Positions 1-9,952 of a stretch of DNA of 64,000 nucleotides are shown one piece after another. The stretch spans positions 186,001 to 250,000 of the forward strand of contig JAPQWV010000738.1 in NCBI GenBank assembly GCA_027422505.1. The letters are read 5' to 3'. The translations under genes and the position numbers were made by a program. The stretch comes from Craterostigma plantagineum. Taxonomy: Eukaryota; Streptophyta; Magnoliopsida; Lamiales; Linderniaceae. The first letter of the stretch is position 1. Every line of letters starts with the position of its first letter. The notes beneath the pieces were generated by a model. The model did not search any database, had not been told where the DNA came from, and saw nothing but the letters and a program-made list of their open reading frames with translations.

Positions 1-277
1 CATTATGCTTAGAACAATATAAATCATTTCTTCAATGAAATTATTTTACAAAATGGCATCTTATACTATGATACAGTCTAGAGGATTCTGATCCTATTAA
101 TGCAGATTCTGGTCATATATCTTTGTTATATGTTCTTTTTTTGGAGCCCTGATGTTAGAATTTCTCAATTTTTCTCTTCCCTGAAGTGGTTCCATGTCTT
201 TATCAGACACACTATGTTATGCCATCAGTTCAAATCCAAAGGTTGTTTAACAAGAGTGCCCAAATTTATTACTGAAG

Positions 278-1177
278 GTCCTTATGAAGGTGGAGTTTGG
301 AAAGTTCGTGTGGAACTCCCTGATGCTTATCCTTACAAGTCTCCTTCCATTGGATTTGTCAACAAAATTTTCCACCCAAATGTTGACGAGATGTGAGTTT
401 TCTATCACAATTCTTCTACGTTGGACTCATTACAAGCAGTAGCAAGAATTTTTACCTCATGGGACTTGGGATAAATGACTGATTAAAATTCCCCGCCATG
501 TGTGTAACTATGGTGCATAGTACTAGACTCCAATAACGTCCCCTTTTTATGCAATGCATCAAACATCTTCTTAACCAGTTTGTTTTGTGTTGTTATTTTT
601 TCTTCATTTGTTCATGAACTTTGTGAAATCATAGGTCTGGGTCTGTTTGCTTGGATGTCATAAACCAGTCATGGAGTCCGATGTTTGGTAAGTTTTTATC
701 CATTCGTTCGCTAACGCAGCCAACTTCATCATTTGACCATTACTTTCTAAATCTTTGTCTGGATTTTGTCTGATGTCTATTTGAAAAAAACATTTATCCA
801 TTTTCAGATTTGACGAACGTGTTTGAGGTATTTCTGCCACAGCTTCTACTCTATCCCAACCCCTCAGACCCACTGAACGGCGATGCAGCTTCTCTAATGA
901 TGAAAGACAAAGCCAAATACGAACAGAAAGTGAAAGGTTTTATCTTTTGCGTTACTAAATTCCATTCGCAAAGAAAAATCATACACGTCTTCTTCTGTAT
1001 GTGTCTTTATCCAATTTTTTTCTTCCTTCAGAGTACTGCGAACGCTATGCGAAGAAGGAGCACATTGCTAATAATTTATCCGATGAAAACGAAGATGAGC
1101 CAAGCGATGAAGAAAGCGTCAGTGATAGTGATCATGACGACGAAGAAGACGAAGTCGTGGGACGCCCAGATCCTTGA
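278..1177 (+). CDS. Ubiquitin-conjugating enzyme E2 (UBE2H / plant UBC4-5-6 type), 3' part
   Basis: This E2 enzyme carries activated ubiquitin on a cysteine and hands it to substrates with an E3. Four exons are visible: 278-392, 635-687, 808-936 and 1032-1177, all with GT-AG borders and matching phases. The spliced protein reads through [20 protein letters not shown], the HPNV motif, and the active-site stretch [15 protein letters not shown], whose Cys is the ubiquitin acceptor. It continues through the [16 protein letters not shown] helix region and ends in a very acidic tail finishing GRPDP. The CLDVINQ motif, the LLYPNPSDP segment and the acidic tail are typical of plant UBC4/5/6. The N-terminal exons lie upstream of the window. 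The open reading frame before 278 does not resemble an E2 and is probably intron, with an acceptor at 276-277. The gene lies just outside the 30-kb duplication, so it is single here. Confidence 0.88.
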
Positions 1178-1785
1178 TTTATCATTAATTAGCTCTTGTT
1201 CTTTAGCAGGTTTATTCCTTCTTGTTCTATTAGTTACTGTTGTTCAAGGTATGAAATATGTAATATCTGTCTGGGCTGGGCACAATCAGGCGAATAGACC
1301 ATGTTTACTGTTTCATTGTCTGAAATAATTCTACATTTATTACAATTTTACAAGAGGCTAAGTTAAATTCTATTTTCATACTTGTATCTGTTTCTTTATT
1401 TGATTGGGATTAACTAGCACTGTAAAAGCTTAAGTAAGTTGATGGATCCAATTTGAAACCTTGATTGGGATAAAAAATATATCACCGTAAAAACTTAAAT
1501 AAATTGATGGATCCATTCTGAAACCTATCTACAGGGTACAGACCACAAGTTTTTTAATAGGTGAAATTATAGTTAAATTTTATATTATGTTTAAGCGGAT
1601 ATACATTAGTTGGTTAATTTAGTTAATGTTAATTCTTTTCCTACCTTGTTTGAAATAATTCAGCTTATTCCTGTGTGTTTTCTTTTCTTTCTTTTCTTTT
1701 TTTTTTTTTGTTTTTTTTGAATTAATTAACCATATGAATAATTTGTTTCATCTTCTTCCCCCTCCCCAATCTTCGTCGAAAATCA
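1178..1785. other. Intergenic region with the left duplication breakpoint
   Basis: No gene is seen. A tandem repeat of about 61-65 bases (1401-1461 and 1462-1526, each starting tgattgggat and containing ttgatggatcca) lies just left of the point where copy 1 of the large duplication begins (about 1540). From there to 1785 is the presumed CNGC 5' flank, including a long C/T-rich tract at 1677-1720. Confidence 0.6.
1401..1526. repeat. Two-unit tandem repeat, ~63 bp
   Basis: Units 1401-1461 and 1462-1526 share tgattgggat, a gtaaaa.cttaa stretch, ttgatggatcca and gaaacct, with scattered mismatches and a small insertion in the second unit. It ends about 14 bases before the left edge of the 30-kb duplication. 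Confidence 0.75.
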
Positions 1786-4700
1786 ATGCGTATGCCACCA
1801 TCCACCCTTCTAGCGCCGGCCGCCGGGGGGTCGGCCGACCAACTGACCCACCTATTGTTCCGACGCTTCTCGGATTCCGCCGACGGTCTCAATTCTCTGA
1901 GTATATTATGGAGATACCAAATACTCGACCCGAACAGCGACATTGTCAATTTATGGAATCATATCTTCTTGATTACGTGTTTGATATCTCTCTTCATCGA
2001 CCCTTTGTACTTTTACCTTCCGTACGTCGGCGGCCAAGTTTGCATGTCGACGGACAACGCAGCCTCCGTCGTAATAACTTATTTCAGGACGCTGACGGAT
2101 TTATTTTATCTGCTGCACATGCTGATGAAGTTTAGAATGGCGTTCGTGGCTCCTAGCTCTAGGGTTTTCGGACGAGGAGAGTTGGTTATGGATCCGCGGC
2201 AGATTACGATGAAGTATCTCAAGAAAGATTTCATCGTCGATTTGACTGCGACGTTGCCGTTGCCTCAGGTAAACTTTGGGTAAGGAAAGTGGTCGACGAA
2301 AGTACTTTAAGAAGCTCCACCTGGACTTTGTTTCACACTTTTGTTTTATTATCTCAGCTGACATGACAATGGAGGTGATCTTTCATCGATAATTTCTTAG
2401 TCCTTACAGCAAATATGCATTGTAGTGGCCATTAATCGAAGAATAAGAAGCCATAGATTGCTATGTACATTTGAGTTTTTCCACACAATGATGTCGATTT
2501 TCCTGCAGATTGTTATATGGTACGTAATTCCGGCGACAAAAACAGATGGAACGGGTCAAGCAAACAACACCCTTGCTCTGATTGTCCTAATCCAATACAT
2601 TCCAAGGTTATTTGTGATCTTTCCTCTGAATCAGAGGATCATAAAAACCACTGGATTCATAGCTAAAACTGCTTGGGCTGGCGCTGCATATAACCTTCTT
2701 CTTTACATCTTAGCCAGCCATGTGAGTACCTTAAAATCAGATCAAGCCTCTGTTTCTTTTCTCTACATATCGTTCGATTATTTAAATGTTATGTCTGCGT
2801 AGGTAATAGGAGCTTCTTGGTATTTAGCATCTATAGGGAGACAGCATTCTTGTTGGGAACTAGGATGCAGGCAAGAGTTCGATAGCATCCCGCCTTGTAA
2901 TCTGAAGTTCCTCGACTGCACAAGCGCCGAAATAGGAGGCCTCGAGAGAGATTACTGGCTGAACATGACGAGCGTTCTTACACGCTGCGATGCAAGAAAC
3001 GAATACTCCGATTTCAAGTTTGGGATGTTTGCTGATGCTTTTACGAGCGAGGTCGCCTCGTCACGCTTCATCGAGAAGTACATCTACTGCCTTTGGTGGG
3101 GCCTAAGGAATTTGAGGTTCTCAAAACGTTTCTTTACATGCAAGCGAAATGTTCCTATCTTGTCTTGGCCTTGTGGGTTTAAGCTTTATTACGCCCATTT
3201 TTTCGCAGTTCGTATGGACAGAACTTATCGACGAGTACTTACCTTGGAGAGACGCTGTTCTGCATCGTTCTCTGCATCGGCGGTCTTATTCTATTCGCTC
3301 AGTTGATCGGAAACATGCAGGTGCGTAGTAATAACATCTGTGCCCATCCCTTCTTTCTCATCATCATCGTCCTCGAGTTGATTAGTTTCGTTTTTAATCT
3401 GCTTTGTTTCAAGACTTACTTACAATCGATGACTGTGAGGCTTGAAGAGTGGAGAATCAAGAGGAGGGACACCGAAGAGTGGATGAGGCACCGTCAATTG
3501 CCCCCCGACTTGCAAGAACGAGTGCGAAGATTCGAGCAGTACAGATGGCTCACGACCCGAGGAGTCGACGAGGAATCCATCTTGAAATCCTTGCCAGTCG
3601 ACCTCCGTCGGGAAATCAGGAGGCATCTCTGCCTCAACCTCGTTCGTCGCGTAAGTATAGACCAATAAGCTTTGTGTGGTTTCACTCAAAAATCAATTCG
3701 CAATATAGGGGGTAACCCAAAAGCTTATATACAAGTCGTACTTGGATTGGACTTGACACCCCAACAGTAGCAATCGCACCAATTAAAGACGCATTGGATC
3801 TTCGAATGAGTCCGATTATAGACCCACTTGACCGTGGAGGAGTGTGCGTCTACGATGCCGTAGAAGGTCTTGCTGGGAATATAAATTCCCCTAAAGCCCA
3901 AATTCAGAAGCCCATGGGTTCCACTAATTGGCAGTAGAGGGAGTAGTCCACGAGCTTATAAACTGGTCTCAACCATTCTAATTATCCGATGTGGTACTTG
4001 AGTTTGCTACCCAACATCATGTATCGTATAAGTGGGTCTAGACTCGCTCTCGTTTGAAGATCTAATGGGTCCGATTGTCATCCCTTAACAGCAAGTAACT
4101 AAAACCATCATCGACATCCTAAACGGACGAAAAAACAATGAAAACGCAGGTGCCGTTCTTCGCCCAGATGGACGACCAGCTATTAGACGCGATATGCGAG
4201 CGGCTCATCTCGTCCCTGAGCACGCCGGGGAGCTACATATGCCGTGAGGACGACCCGGTCGACGAGATGCTGTTCGTGATTCGAGGCCAGCTCGAGAGCT
4301 CGACGACCAACGGTGGGAGGTCGGGATTCTTCAACTCGATAACCCTCCGCCCGGGGGATTTCTGCGGGGAGGAGCTTCTGACGTGGGCCCTCGTCCCCAA
4401 CTCGTCGAACCTCCCGACGTCGACGCGTACGGTGAAGACGGTGACGGAGGTGGAGGCGTTTGCGCTTCAGGCGGAGGACCTGAAGTTCGTGGCCATGCAG
4501 TTCAAGAGGCTGCACAGCATGAAGCTTCAGCACGCGTTCAGGTACTATTCGCACCAGTGGAGGACGTGGGGCTCGTGCTTCGTGCAGGCGGCGTGGAGGA
4601 GGTACAAGAAGAAGAAGATGGCGAGGGAGTTGGCCTTGCAGGAGGATTATTACTACAGTAACGTTCTCGGGGGAAGGCGGGAAGAAGGTGGTGATGATGA

Positions 4701-4926
4701 TGATGATGATTTGTCGTCGGGGGATAACGGGAATAACGGTCAGCACCTCGGGGCGACTATTTTGGCGTCGAAGTTTGCTGCAAATACGAAGAGGGGAGGC
4801 GGAAGCGTCGTGCATCAACAGCAACAGCAGCAGCATAAAGTTCAGATGGGCGACGCTTCGTCTTCGAGTTTGAAGATGACGAAGCTGCTTAAGCCCGACG
4901 AGCCCGATTTCTCGGAAGACCCTTAG
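1786..4926 (+). CDS. Cyclic nucleotide-gated cation channel, group III (CNGC14/17-like), copy 1
   Basis: A plasma-membrane, Ca2+-permeable channel of the plant CNGC family. Six exons: 1786-2268, 2509-2721, 2803-3116, 3209-3320, 3414-3650 and 4150-4926. All have GT-AG borders and kept phase, giving about 711 aa, a normal length. Visible parts are the membrane helices beginning IFLITCLISLF (about residue 60), the SRVFGRGELV segment, the pore SSYGQNLSTS (about 337-346), and the GNMQTYLQS C-linker. These are followed by the cyclic-nucleotide-binding domain with its cassette PGDFCGEELLTWAL (about 521-534), a calmodulin-type IQ stretch FVQAAWRRYK (about 597-606), and the family-typical end ATILASKFAANT...PDEPDF. 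Overall wording is closest to Arabidopsis CNGC14/17. The start is the first in-frame ATG. The N-terminus before ILDP is short (about 46 aa) and unlike CNGC14, so an upstream exon cannot be excluded. An Asp run and a Gln run lie in the tail. Confidence 0.9.
3651..4149. other. CNGC intron 5, possibly transposon-derived
   Basis: This 499-base intron is much longer than the other CNGC introns (about 80-240). It contains phrases such as aacccaaaagcttata and ctcaaccattctaattatcc, followed by gatgtggtactt. I recall similar wording from dispersed plant LTR-type or miniature retroelements. No coding potential was seen and I could not define element ends. The intron recurs in copy 2 at 33863-34361. Confidence 0.35.
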
Positions 4927-5220
4927 CTTAGCTTAGCTTAGCTTAGATAAGGTTGTCGTTGTAAGAGGTATTGGAAATATGGGTCAAAAGGAGGGAGAAG
5001 TACAGGGAGGATTGTTAATTTTTTTTATTTTTTTGTAAATGAACTAGAAAAGATGAGAATCAGAAATGAAAATCAGATATATGGAGAGCACACACACACG
5101 CAATTCATGGAAGTTTTCCTTTTAGCATATAGATCAGTTATCTTGGCAATCAACGGTTATCACCTGATCAGTTATTGATGCACTAGCATGTTTCTGTTAT
5201 TTCTTGGCTCTTCGAAAACC
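4927..5220. other. CNGC 3' flank with a short TTAGC repeat
   Basis: The stop codon of the channel gene is embedded in five tandem copies of a 5-base unit (ttagc, about 4923-4947). A T-rich stretch at 5015-5035 holds one of the copy-1/copy-2 length differences (8 versus 7 T). This is the convergent spacer between CNGC (+) and the RING gene (-). Confidence 0.5.
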
Positions 5221-5859
5221 CTAAATCGCCAATGCTCGATCCACATGATCATCACCTTCGAGGCAAATATCCTCTCCAAGTTCTCGTCGAACTTCTCCGA
5301 TCGTCACTACAACCTCAAACTCGTCACTTGCCGTTGCAGGTTCTTCTCCTCCTCCTCCTCTCAGCTCATCGTTACCACCGATTATTGCATCGTCGCTGGC
5401 AATAAGAAACCTACGACTGTCTCCGCCGCACAGAGATGACCCACTCCTAGTGATGCTATCGGCGTCGGCCCTACATATAGGACAAAGGGAGGAAGCCCTC
5501 GAAAGCCACGGATCCACACACTCCGCGTGGAAGCTGTGGTTGCAGAGAGGCAAAAGCCTGCACTTTTCGCCCGAAGAGAAGCTCTCGAGGCACACCGCGC
5601 AGATCGGAGGCGGGCTCGTGCCGCCCTTTTCGTCCAGCTCCTTGAAATCGAAGCAAGGGAGCTTCTCTATTTCGTCCCTCGACATGCTCGGGCATCCCAA
5701 ACTACCCCTATCGATTTCGTTGTTGTTGTTGTTTGCTGCTGCTGATCGTTCGAGGCCGTTTAGGGTTCTACGGCCGACTATGCAGAGGTAGATTCTGAGG
5801 AGTATGCCTACGCCTATGAACGATAGGATTATGACTATGATCGTGGCCATGAATGGCAA
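5221..5859 (-). CDS. RING-H2 (ATL-type) E3 ubiquitin ligase, copy 1
   Basis: A single-exon, 212-aa membrane E3 ligase of the plant ATL family. The N-terminus (about residues 2-29) is one hydrophobic span beginning MPFMATIIVIILSFIGVGIL, a membrane anchor. After an Asn run comes a conserved-looking segment IEKLPCFDFKEL, then a perfect RING-H2 finger. Its ligands are C87, C90, C106, H108, H111, C114, C125 and C128, with the ATL-typical spacing C-x2-C-x15-C-x-H-x2-H-x2-C-x10-C-x2-C. It also has the DPW motif before the third zinc pair, which contacts the E2. The C-terminal tail is Gly- and acid-rich with no known domain. ATL genes are usually intronless, as here. It lies tail-to-tail with CNGC and head-to-head with the AN1 gene about 740 bases away. 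The substrate is unknown. Confidence 0.92.
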   Translation of the reverse strand: MPFMATIIVIILSFIGVGILLRIYLCIVGRRTLNGLERSAAANNNNNEIDRGSLGCPSMSRDEIEKLPCFDFKELDEKGGTSPPPICAVCLESFSSGEKCRLLPLCNHSFHAECVDPWLSRASSLCPICRADADSITRSGSSLCGGDSRRFLIASDDAIIGGNDELRGGGGEEPATASDEFEVVVTIGEVRRELGEDICLEGDDHVDRALAI

Positions 5860-6600
5860 AAAACATGTGCCTGCTATTCCTCAAACAACATGTTCGTAGA
5901 AAAGATTATCACAAATTAACACTTGAAAGAACTCAATTAGCTATCACACAATAGTGCTATCTAGGGTAATCTTGTTCTAATAATGCAACAAACTTCAAAA
6001 GCAAAGGCTTTTGGGCTGCTGATGATGCATGGAGATTGTCTTTTCATATTCTACGTTGAAAGGTAATTCTATACCAGCAGAAGAAGTTAAGCCTAATAAA
6101 GCCAAATTATGTGATTGATTATAATAAACAGACAAAACCTTTTAGTTGGTTTTGTTGGAGGAAGGAGACGATAGTGTAGTGGAGTGGGTAGAGAATAATA
6201 AGATATTCTTATTAAAATGGTTGGAAATCTTCTGAGTTGTAATGTAAGGTATGAATTAATGGGCCACAAACTTCATAATATGAGCCCAACAGGCCCACAT
6301 ATTCCCAAATACGTGTTCGATCCAAACCCGAATCTCTCTTATGGCCCATGGGTCGGGTCAATTTTGACCAGCCGCAGCCATGGTCAACCTTCGTGGAGGT
6401 TTTCTTCCCGCGTAAGAAATCCTTCGATTTAATCTTATGCCCCAAGGCAGAACCCCCGCGCACTATAAATAGACGAAGCATGAATGCGTATCTCCATCTT
6501 CATCAACAAAATCATCTGAAGAAGCCCAAAGGAAATCTCTCATCAATCCCATCGATCAAATCGTCGAAATAATCACAGAGAAGAGAAGACTAACAGAGCT
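5860..6600. promoter_or_regulatory. Divergent intergenic promoter region, RING / AN1
   Basis: About 740 bases separate the start codons of two divergently transcribed genes. TGGGCC/GGCCCA-type elements cluster at about 6259-6350, a layout common in constitutively expressed plant genes. A clear TATA box for the AN1 gene follows at 6464. No obvious TATA was found for the RING gene. Confidence 0.55.
6464..6471 (+). promoter_or_regulatory. TATA box of the AN1 gene
   Basis: tataaata (within cactataaatagac) lies about 137 bases before the AN1 start codon. This predicts a start of transcription near 6495. The ATG at 6481 would then lie upstream of the transcript, so its 30-codon reading frame is probably not a real uORF. 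Confidence 0.65.
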
Positions 6601-7275
6601 ATGTCGGGCGGCGGAACCGAAGCGTTTCCAGAATTAGGACGGCACTGCCAACACGAAGACTGCCGTCAGCTCGATTTCCTACCTTTCACTTGCAACGCCT
6701 GCCGCAAGGTAGCAGCGGATTCTTCGTTCTGTCGATTTTTTTCCCCCAATTTTGTTGTTTCTTCAAACAGTGAATTGGATCGATTTCTTCGTTTAACTCA
6801 GGTGTTTTGCGTCGAGCACCGCTCCTACAAATCGCACGACTGCCCCAAGTCCGACGCGAGCAGCCGAAAGGTCGTCGTCTGCGAGGTTTGCTCCGGCGCG
6901 GTGGAGACCACCGGCCGGTACGGCGACGACGAGAAGAAGCTTCTAGAAGAACACGCGAAGTCGGTAGACTGCGATCCGAGGAAGAAGAAGAAGCCGACGT
7001 GCCCCGTGCGGCGGTGCAAGGAGGTGCTGACGTTCTCCAACAACGCCACGTGTAAGAGCTGCGGCGTTAGGGTTTGCTTGAGGCACAGATTCGCCACGGA
7101 GCACACGTGTGAGAAGATGAAGGGGCAAATTGGTAATAATGAACAACACAGAAGCGATGGCAAGTTCTTGGCTGCTCTGAGCTCGAGGATGGGGAAAGAG
7201 TGCAGTGGTACGGACGATAAGCATAAGAAAATGGTCAAAACTCCATCGCAGCAGCTCAGCGTTAGAGCCTTTTGA
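6601..7275 (+). CDS. Two-AN1 zinc finger stress-associated protein (SAP12-like), copy 1
   Basis: A small plant stress-associated protein of the type with two AN1 fingers and no A20 finger. Exons are 6601-6708 and 6802-7275, giving 193 aa. The first finger spans the splice: FPFTC-type segment LDFLPFTCNACRK joins VFCVEHRSYKSHDCP. The second finger contains CPVRRCKEVLTF, then CKSCGVRVCLRHRF and EHTC. The order and spacing match Arabidopsis SAP12. SAP11/13 carry extra C2H2 fingers at the C-terminus, which I do not see here. The 93-base intron (6709-6801) is a multiple of three and has no stop. Unspliced RNA would therefore encode 224 aa with 31 residues inserted into the first finger. A possible AATAAA signal lies near 7369. 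The gene is convergent with the CREG gene. Members of the family are linked to abiotic stress responses. Confidence 0.9.
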   Translation: MSGGGTEAFPELGRHCQHEDCRQLDFLPFTCNACRKVAADSSFCRFFSPNFVVSSNSELDRFLRLTQVFCVEHRSYKSHDCPKSDASSRKVVVCEVCSGAVETTGRYGDDEKKLLEEHAKSVDCDPRKKKKPTCPVRRCKEVLTFSNNATCKSCGVRVCLRHRFATEHTCEKMKGQIGNNEQHRSDGKFLAALSSRMGKECSGTDDKHKKMVKTPSQQLSVRAF

Positions 7276-7762
7276 ATTTGTTTTCCTTTTTTTTTTTGTT
7301 GGGTGCTTGTGTTTTTATTTGTATTGTATGTAATATTACCGTTGTTCAAACATTTTTCTTCTGAGAAAAATAAAAAACAGAAATACACACACTGCAACAA
7401 TAGATCATTATACAGTTGCAAGAACTTTACATCAAAATACACTTGCAGAATCAAAGTAGGTGCAAATACATCCATACATAGACTTTATGTACAAGATTTT
7501 ATTCACAGTTCAACAGTGCTTCGATTCTCCTTCGATGGAGTATTGATGCTTCTTCGTCGTGATATCGACAAATTGCGACTTTGATTCAGTTATTTGCGTC
7601 TGTTAGCTTATATTCATCCCTGTAATAATGGTGGGATCTCATGGTTTACGACAAAAGAAACGTTAAGATAAGATGATGATGAAGGAGAGTTCGTTCTTTT
7701 TATTCCATTATATAACATATCATTACAGTAGTTGTTTATTCAGCAGACATATAATATAACAT

Positions 7763-7814
<52 letters not shown>

Positions 7815-7846
7815 CAGCCATTTGAACTTTGAAGCAAAGGTAGAAC
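7276..7846. other. 3' intergenic region between AN1 and CREG genes, with AT microsatellite
   Basis: This is the convergent spacer. No gene is seen. A pure AT dinucleotide tract at about 7766-7812 differs by one repeat unit from copy 2 (about 37977-38025). Confidence 0.6.
7766..7812. repeat. (TA)n microsatellite
   Basis: An uninterrupted alternating T/A tract of about 46 bases. The copy-2 tract is two bases longer. Confidence 0.95.
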
Positions 7847-9036
7847 TCACAGTTTGGCATTCAAGTACTGTTCTACAGTGAGAGGCTTAGGACCACCAAA
7901 CCAGTTTATCATGAATATGTTCTCAATCTCCAACTTGAATATCCGGAAATTGTGACTTTTAGGCCAAGCTGCGTAAATATCGAGAAAAATATTCAGATAT
8001 CAAAATTACAACTCCGATAAGCTATTCCTCATAGACCCGAAAAAATTTATGCTTACTTTTCATCTCGGGGTGCTTTGCGAACAATGCGTTTTCGGCAAAC
8101 TTGGCTTCCTCCGAGCCTTTACCGAGCGGTTTTAACTGAACATCATCATACAAACCAAACATGGCACAAAGCATAAATAAGGCACAGTGAAGATGTAGTA
8201 TTAAAAATCGACAGTTCATAGAAAGTGAAGAACCACAAACCTTTCCAACAAGGGTAATTTTGGCACACGATGGATTCTCGGGATCTTTCTTGCCACATGT
8301 TCCGAGGTTGTACTCGCTTACTGTTAGAGAAGATCTCTGATCCTTCAAGGCATTACTCGCCGTAGGGTCGAGGGCTGTCAAGTAAAAGTAGGGAATGCCT
8401 TTCCCTTTGTCTGGCAATCCATCGCTGAACGAAACGACATTTCTGCAATGAATATCGCATTACGGTCAAGGATTTTAGACAGCATTACGGTCCACAATAA
8501 ATCAGACAAAAAAACCTTAACAAGAAGACAAGGAACTAATCTCCATCAAGACAATCTCTGTAAATATTTCTGAATTGCTACTCCAAAATCAAGAAATGAG
8601 CAGTTCTTATTACAAACATGGCTATAAGTACCCAAACGGTGCGCCGCCCCAATCGCTTGAGATTGTGCTGCAAAATTGAACAAACTAAACTATATCAGCT
8701 GTGGCCCATAAGAAAAAAATTGAATCTTTAAGCTAATATCATCATATAATAAGTTTCTATGGTATAAAGCAATCGACTTCACAGCAAAGGAAAAAGAAAA
8801 GGTAAGAAGGAATGGAATTACTTGAGGACTCCCCAAGAACCCTGAGAGACCAACCACCGAGCGAAGCGTGCCACGTCATTAGGCTGGGGCCTATCGATTG
8901 ACATCAACAGAGGTCGACCATGTACGGATTCTTGAAAGAAACCAAGAGACAAAAAGATGGATAAATAAAACAACCCTTTAAGTTCCATCATTTCTACGTT
9001 TTTCTCTTTAATTGCTGAAGCGTTTTGAGATGACAA
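7847..9036 (-). CDS. CREG-like secreted protein (PNPOx-like fold), copy 1
   Basis: A homologue of CREG (cellular repressor of E1A-stimulated genes), a secreted or vacuolar/lysosomal glycoprotein with a flavin-binding split-barrel-like fold whose plant role is poorly known. Five exons on the minus strand: 9036-8822, 8667-8632 (only 36 bases), 8442-8241, 8135-8057 and 7968-7847. All junctions are GT-AG and in phase. The protein is 217 aa from the first Met, or 202 aa from Met16 (8991), which opens the signal-peptide-like MMELKGLFYLSIFLSLGFF. Family landmarks are ARWLVSQGSWGVLNT, GGAPFGNVVSFSDG, GIPYFYLTALDPTASNAL, GTCGKKDPENPSCAKITL, NALFAKHPEM and the C-terminal INWFGGPKPLTVEQYL. All are recognisable from plant CREG proteins. 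No defect was seen. Confidence 0.9.
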
Positions 9037-9952
9037 TAATCGGACCGAAGCTGGCTGTGTTTTGATAGGTATTTTCCCTTCTAATCTATATGTAGTTGGA
9101 ATCCATGTTCACCTTATTCGCTACTGCGAATTTGTTTGGACTTTCTACTCTTTAATGGTATTTAAAGTAAACTGTATTCTACAATGATTGGCAACTGATA
9201 GTAAATTCTTGCGACAAGCAACAACAAGAAGAAAGAGTTTTCATTGTCTGCGCTCGAGTGCTTGATAAGGACCGTGTGGGCCATCAAGCATGGGTTTGCA
9301 CCTGTTAGTTATGACCTTTCCCTGTTTTAATCTCATCTTCTTGTTAGCTTTTTTCACATGGATAATGTTGGCTAAGCTAATTTAATATAACTTTCCTACA
9401 TTTGAAATAAAAAAAGTACTCGTGTGCCAGCTTACATTGGAAAGGAAGAGATATCATGAAAATAATACCTACTATCGAGTCGCTGAAAACATAGGAGGCA
9501 TCTTACTTTCTCCAAAACTATAATGTTCATCTATCTCTATGACGCCACATAATAATCAAACATCATATAGGAAAAGGATCGAGTTTTTTTTTTCCTTTCT
9601 TTTTCAATAGTGTAGAAAACATACAAGAAACGTAATGAAACTTAAGTGAAGCATATCCATCATATGACACTTCGCAGTTGAGAAAAAAGGCCTATAACAC
9701 TTCACGTTGCTAGAGCTAGACATCGTTGCTGACCAATCAAAATATATTTAGGTAATAAACCAGAAATCTTACACAGAGCAGAATATCATGATTCATGTCA
9801 AAATCAAATCATCCAAGTACACCTTAAACCTTACATTTCCACTCAATGTCTCAAACTAACAACCAACAGTTCACAAGTTCTGAAACTTCCCATGGCTGAG
9901 AAAATAAAAAAAATGCAGGCAAAATAACATTAGTTTAGCAGCAATTGCATAA
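9037..9952. other. Intergenic, CREG 5' flank and SIN3-A 3' flank
   Basis: No gene is seen in about 900 AT-rich bases. A poly-T run near 9585 differs by one base between the two large copies. Confidence 0.55.

Noticed and set aside
100..277. Open frame upstream of the E2 exon, encoding [14 protein letters not shown]...
   Set aside because: No resemblance to E2 N-termini. It fits an intron with a T-rich tract and an acceptor near 277.
4183..4836. 217-codon minus-strand frame opposite the last CNGC exon (also at 34395-35048)
   Set aside because: Antisense shadow of a GC-rich coding exon. The plus strand encodes the conserved CNBD and IQ region.
6825..7475. 216-codon minus-strand frame across the AN1 gene
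   Set aside because: Antisense of exon 2 plus the 3' flank, with no recognisable protein features.
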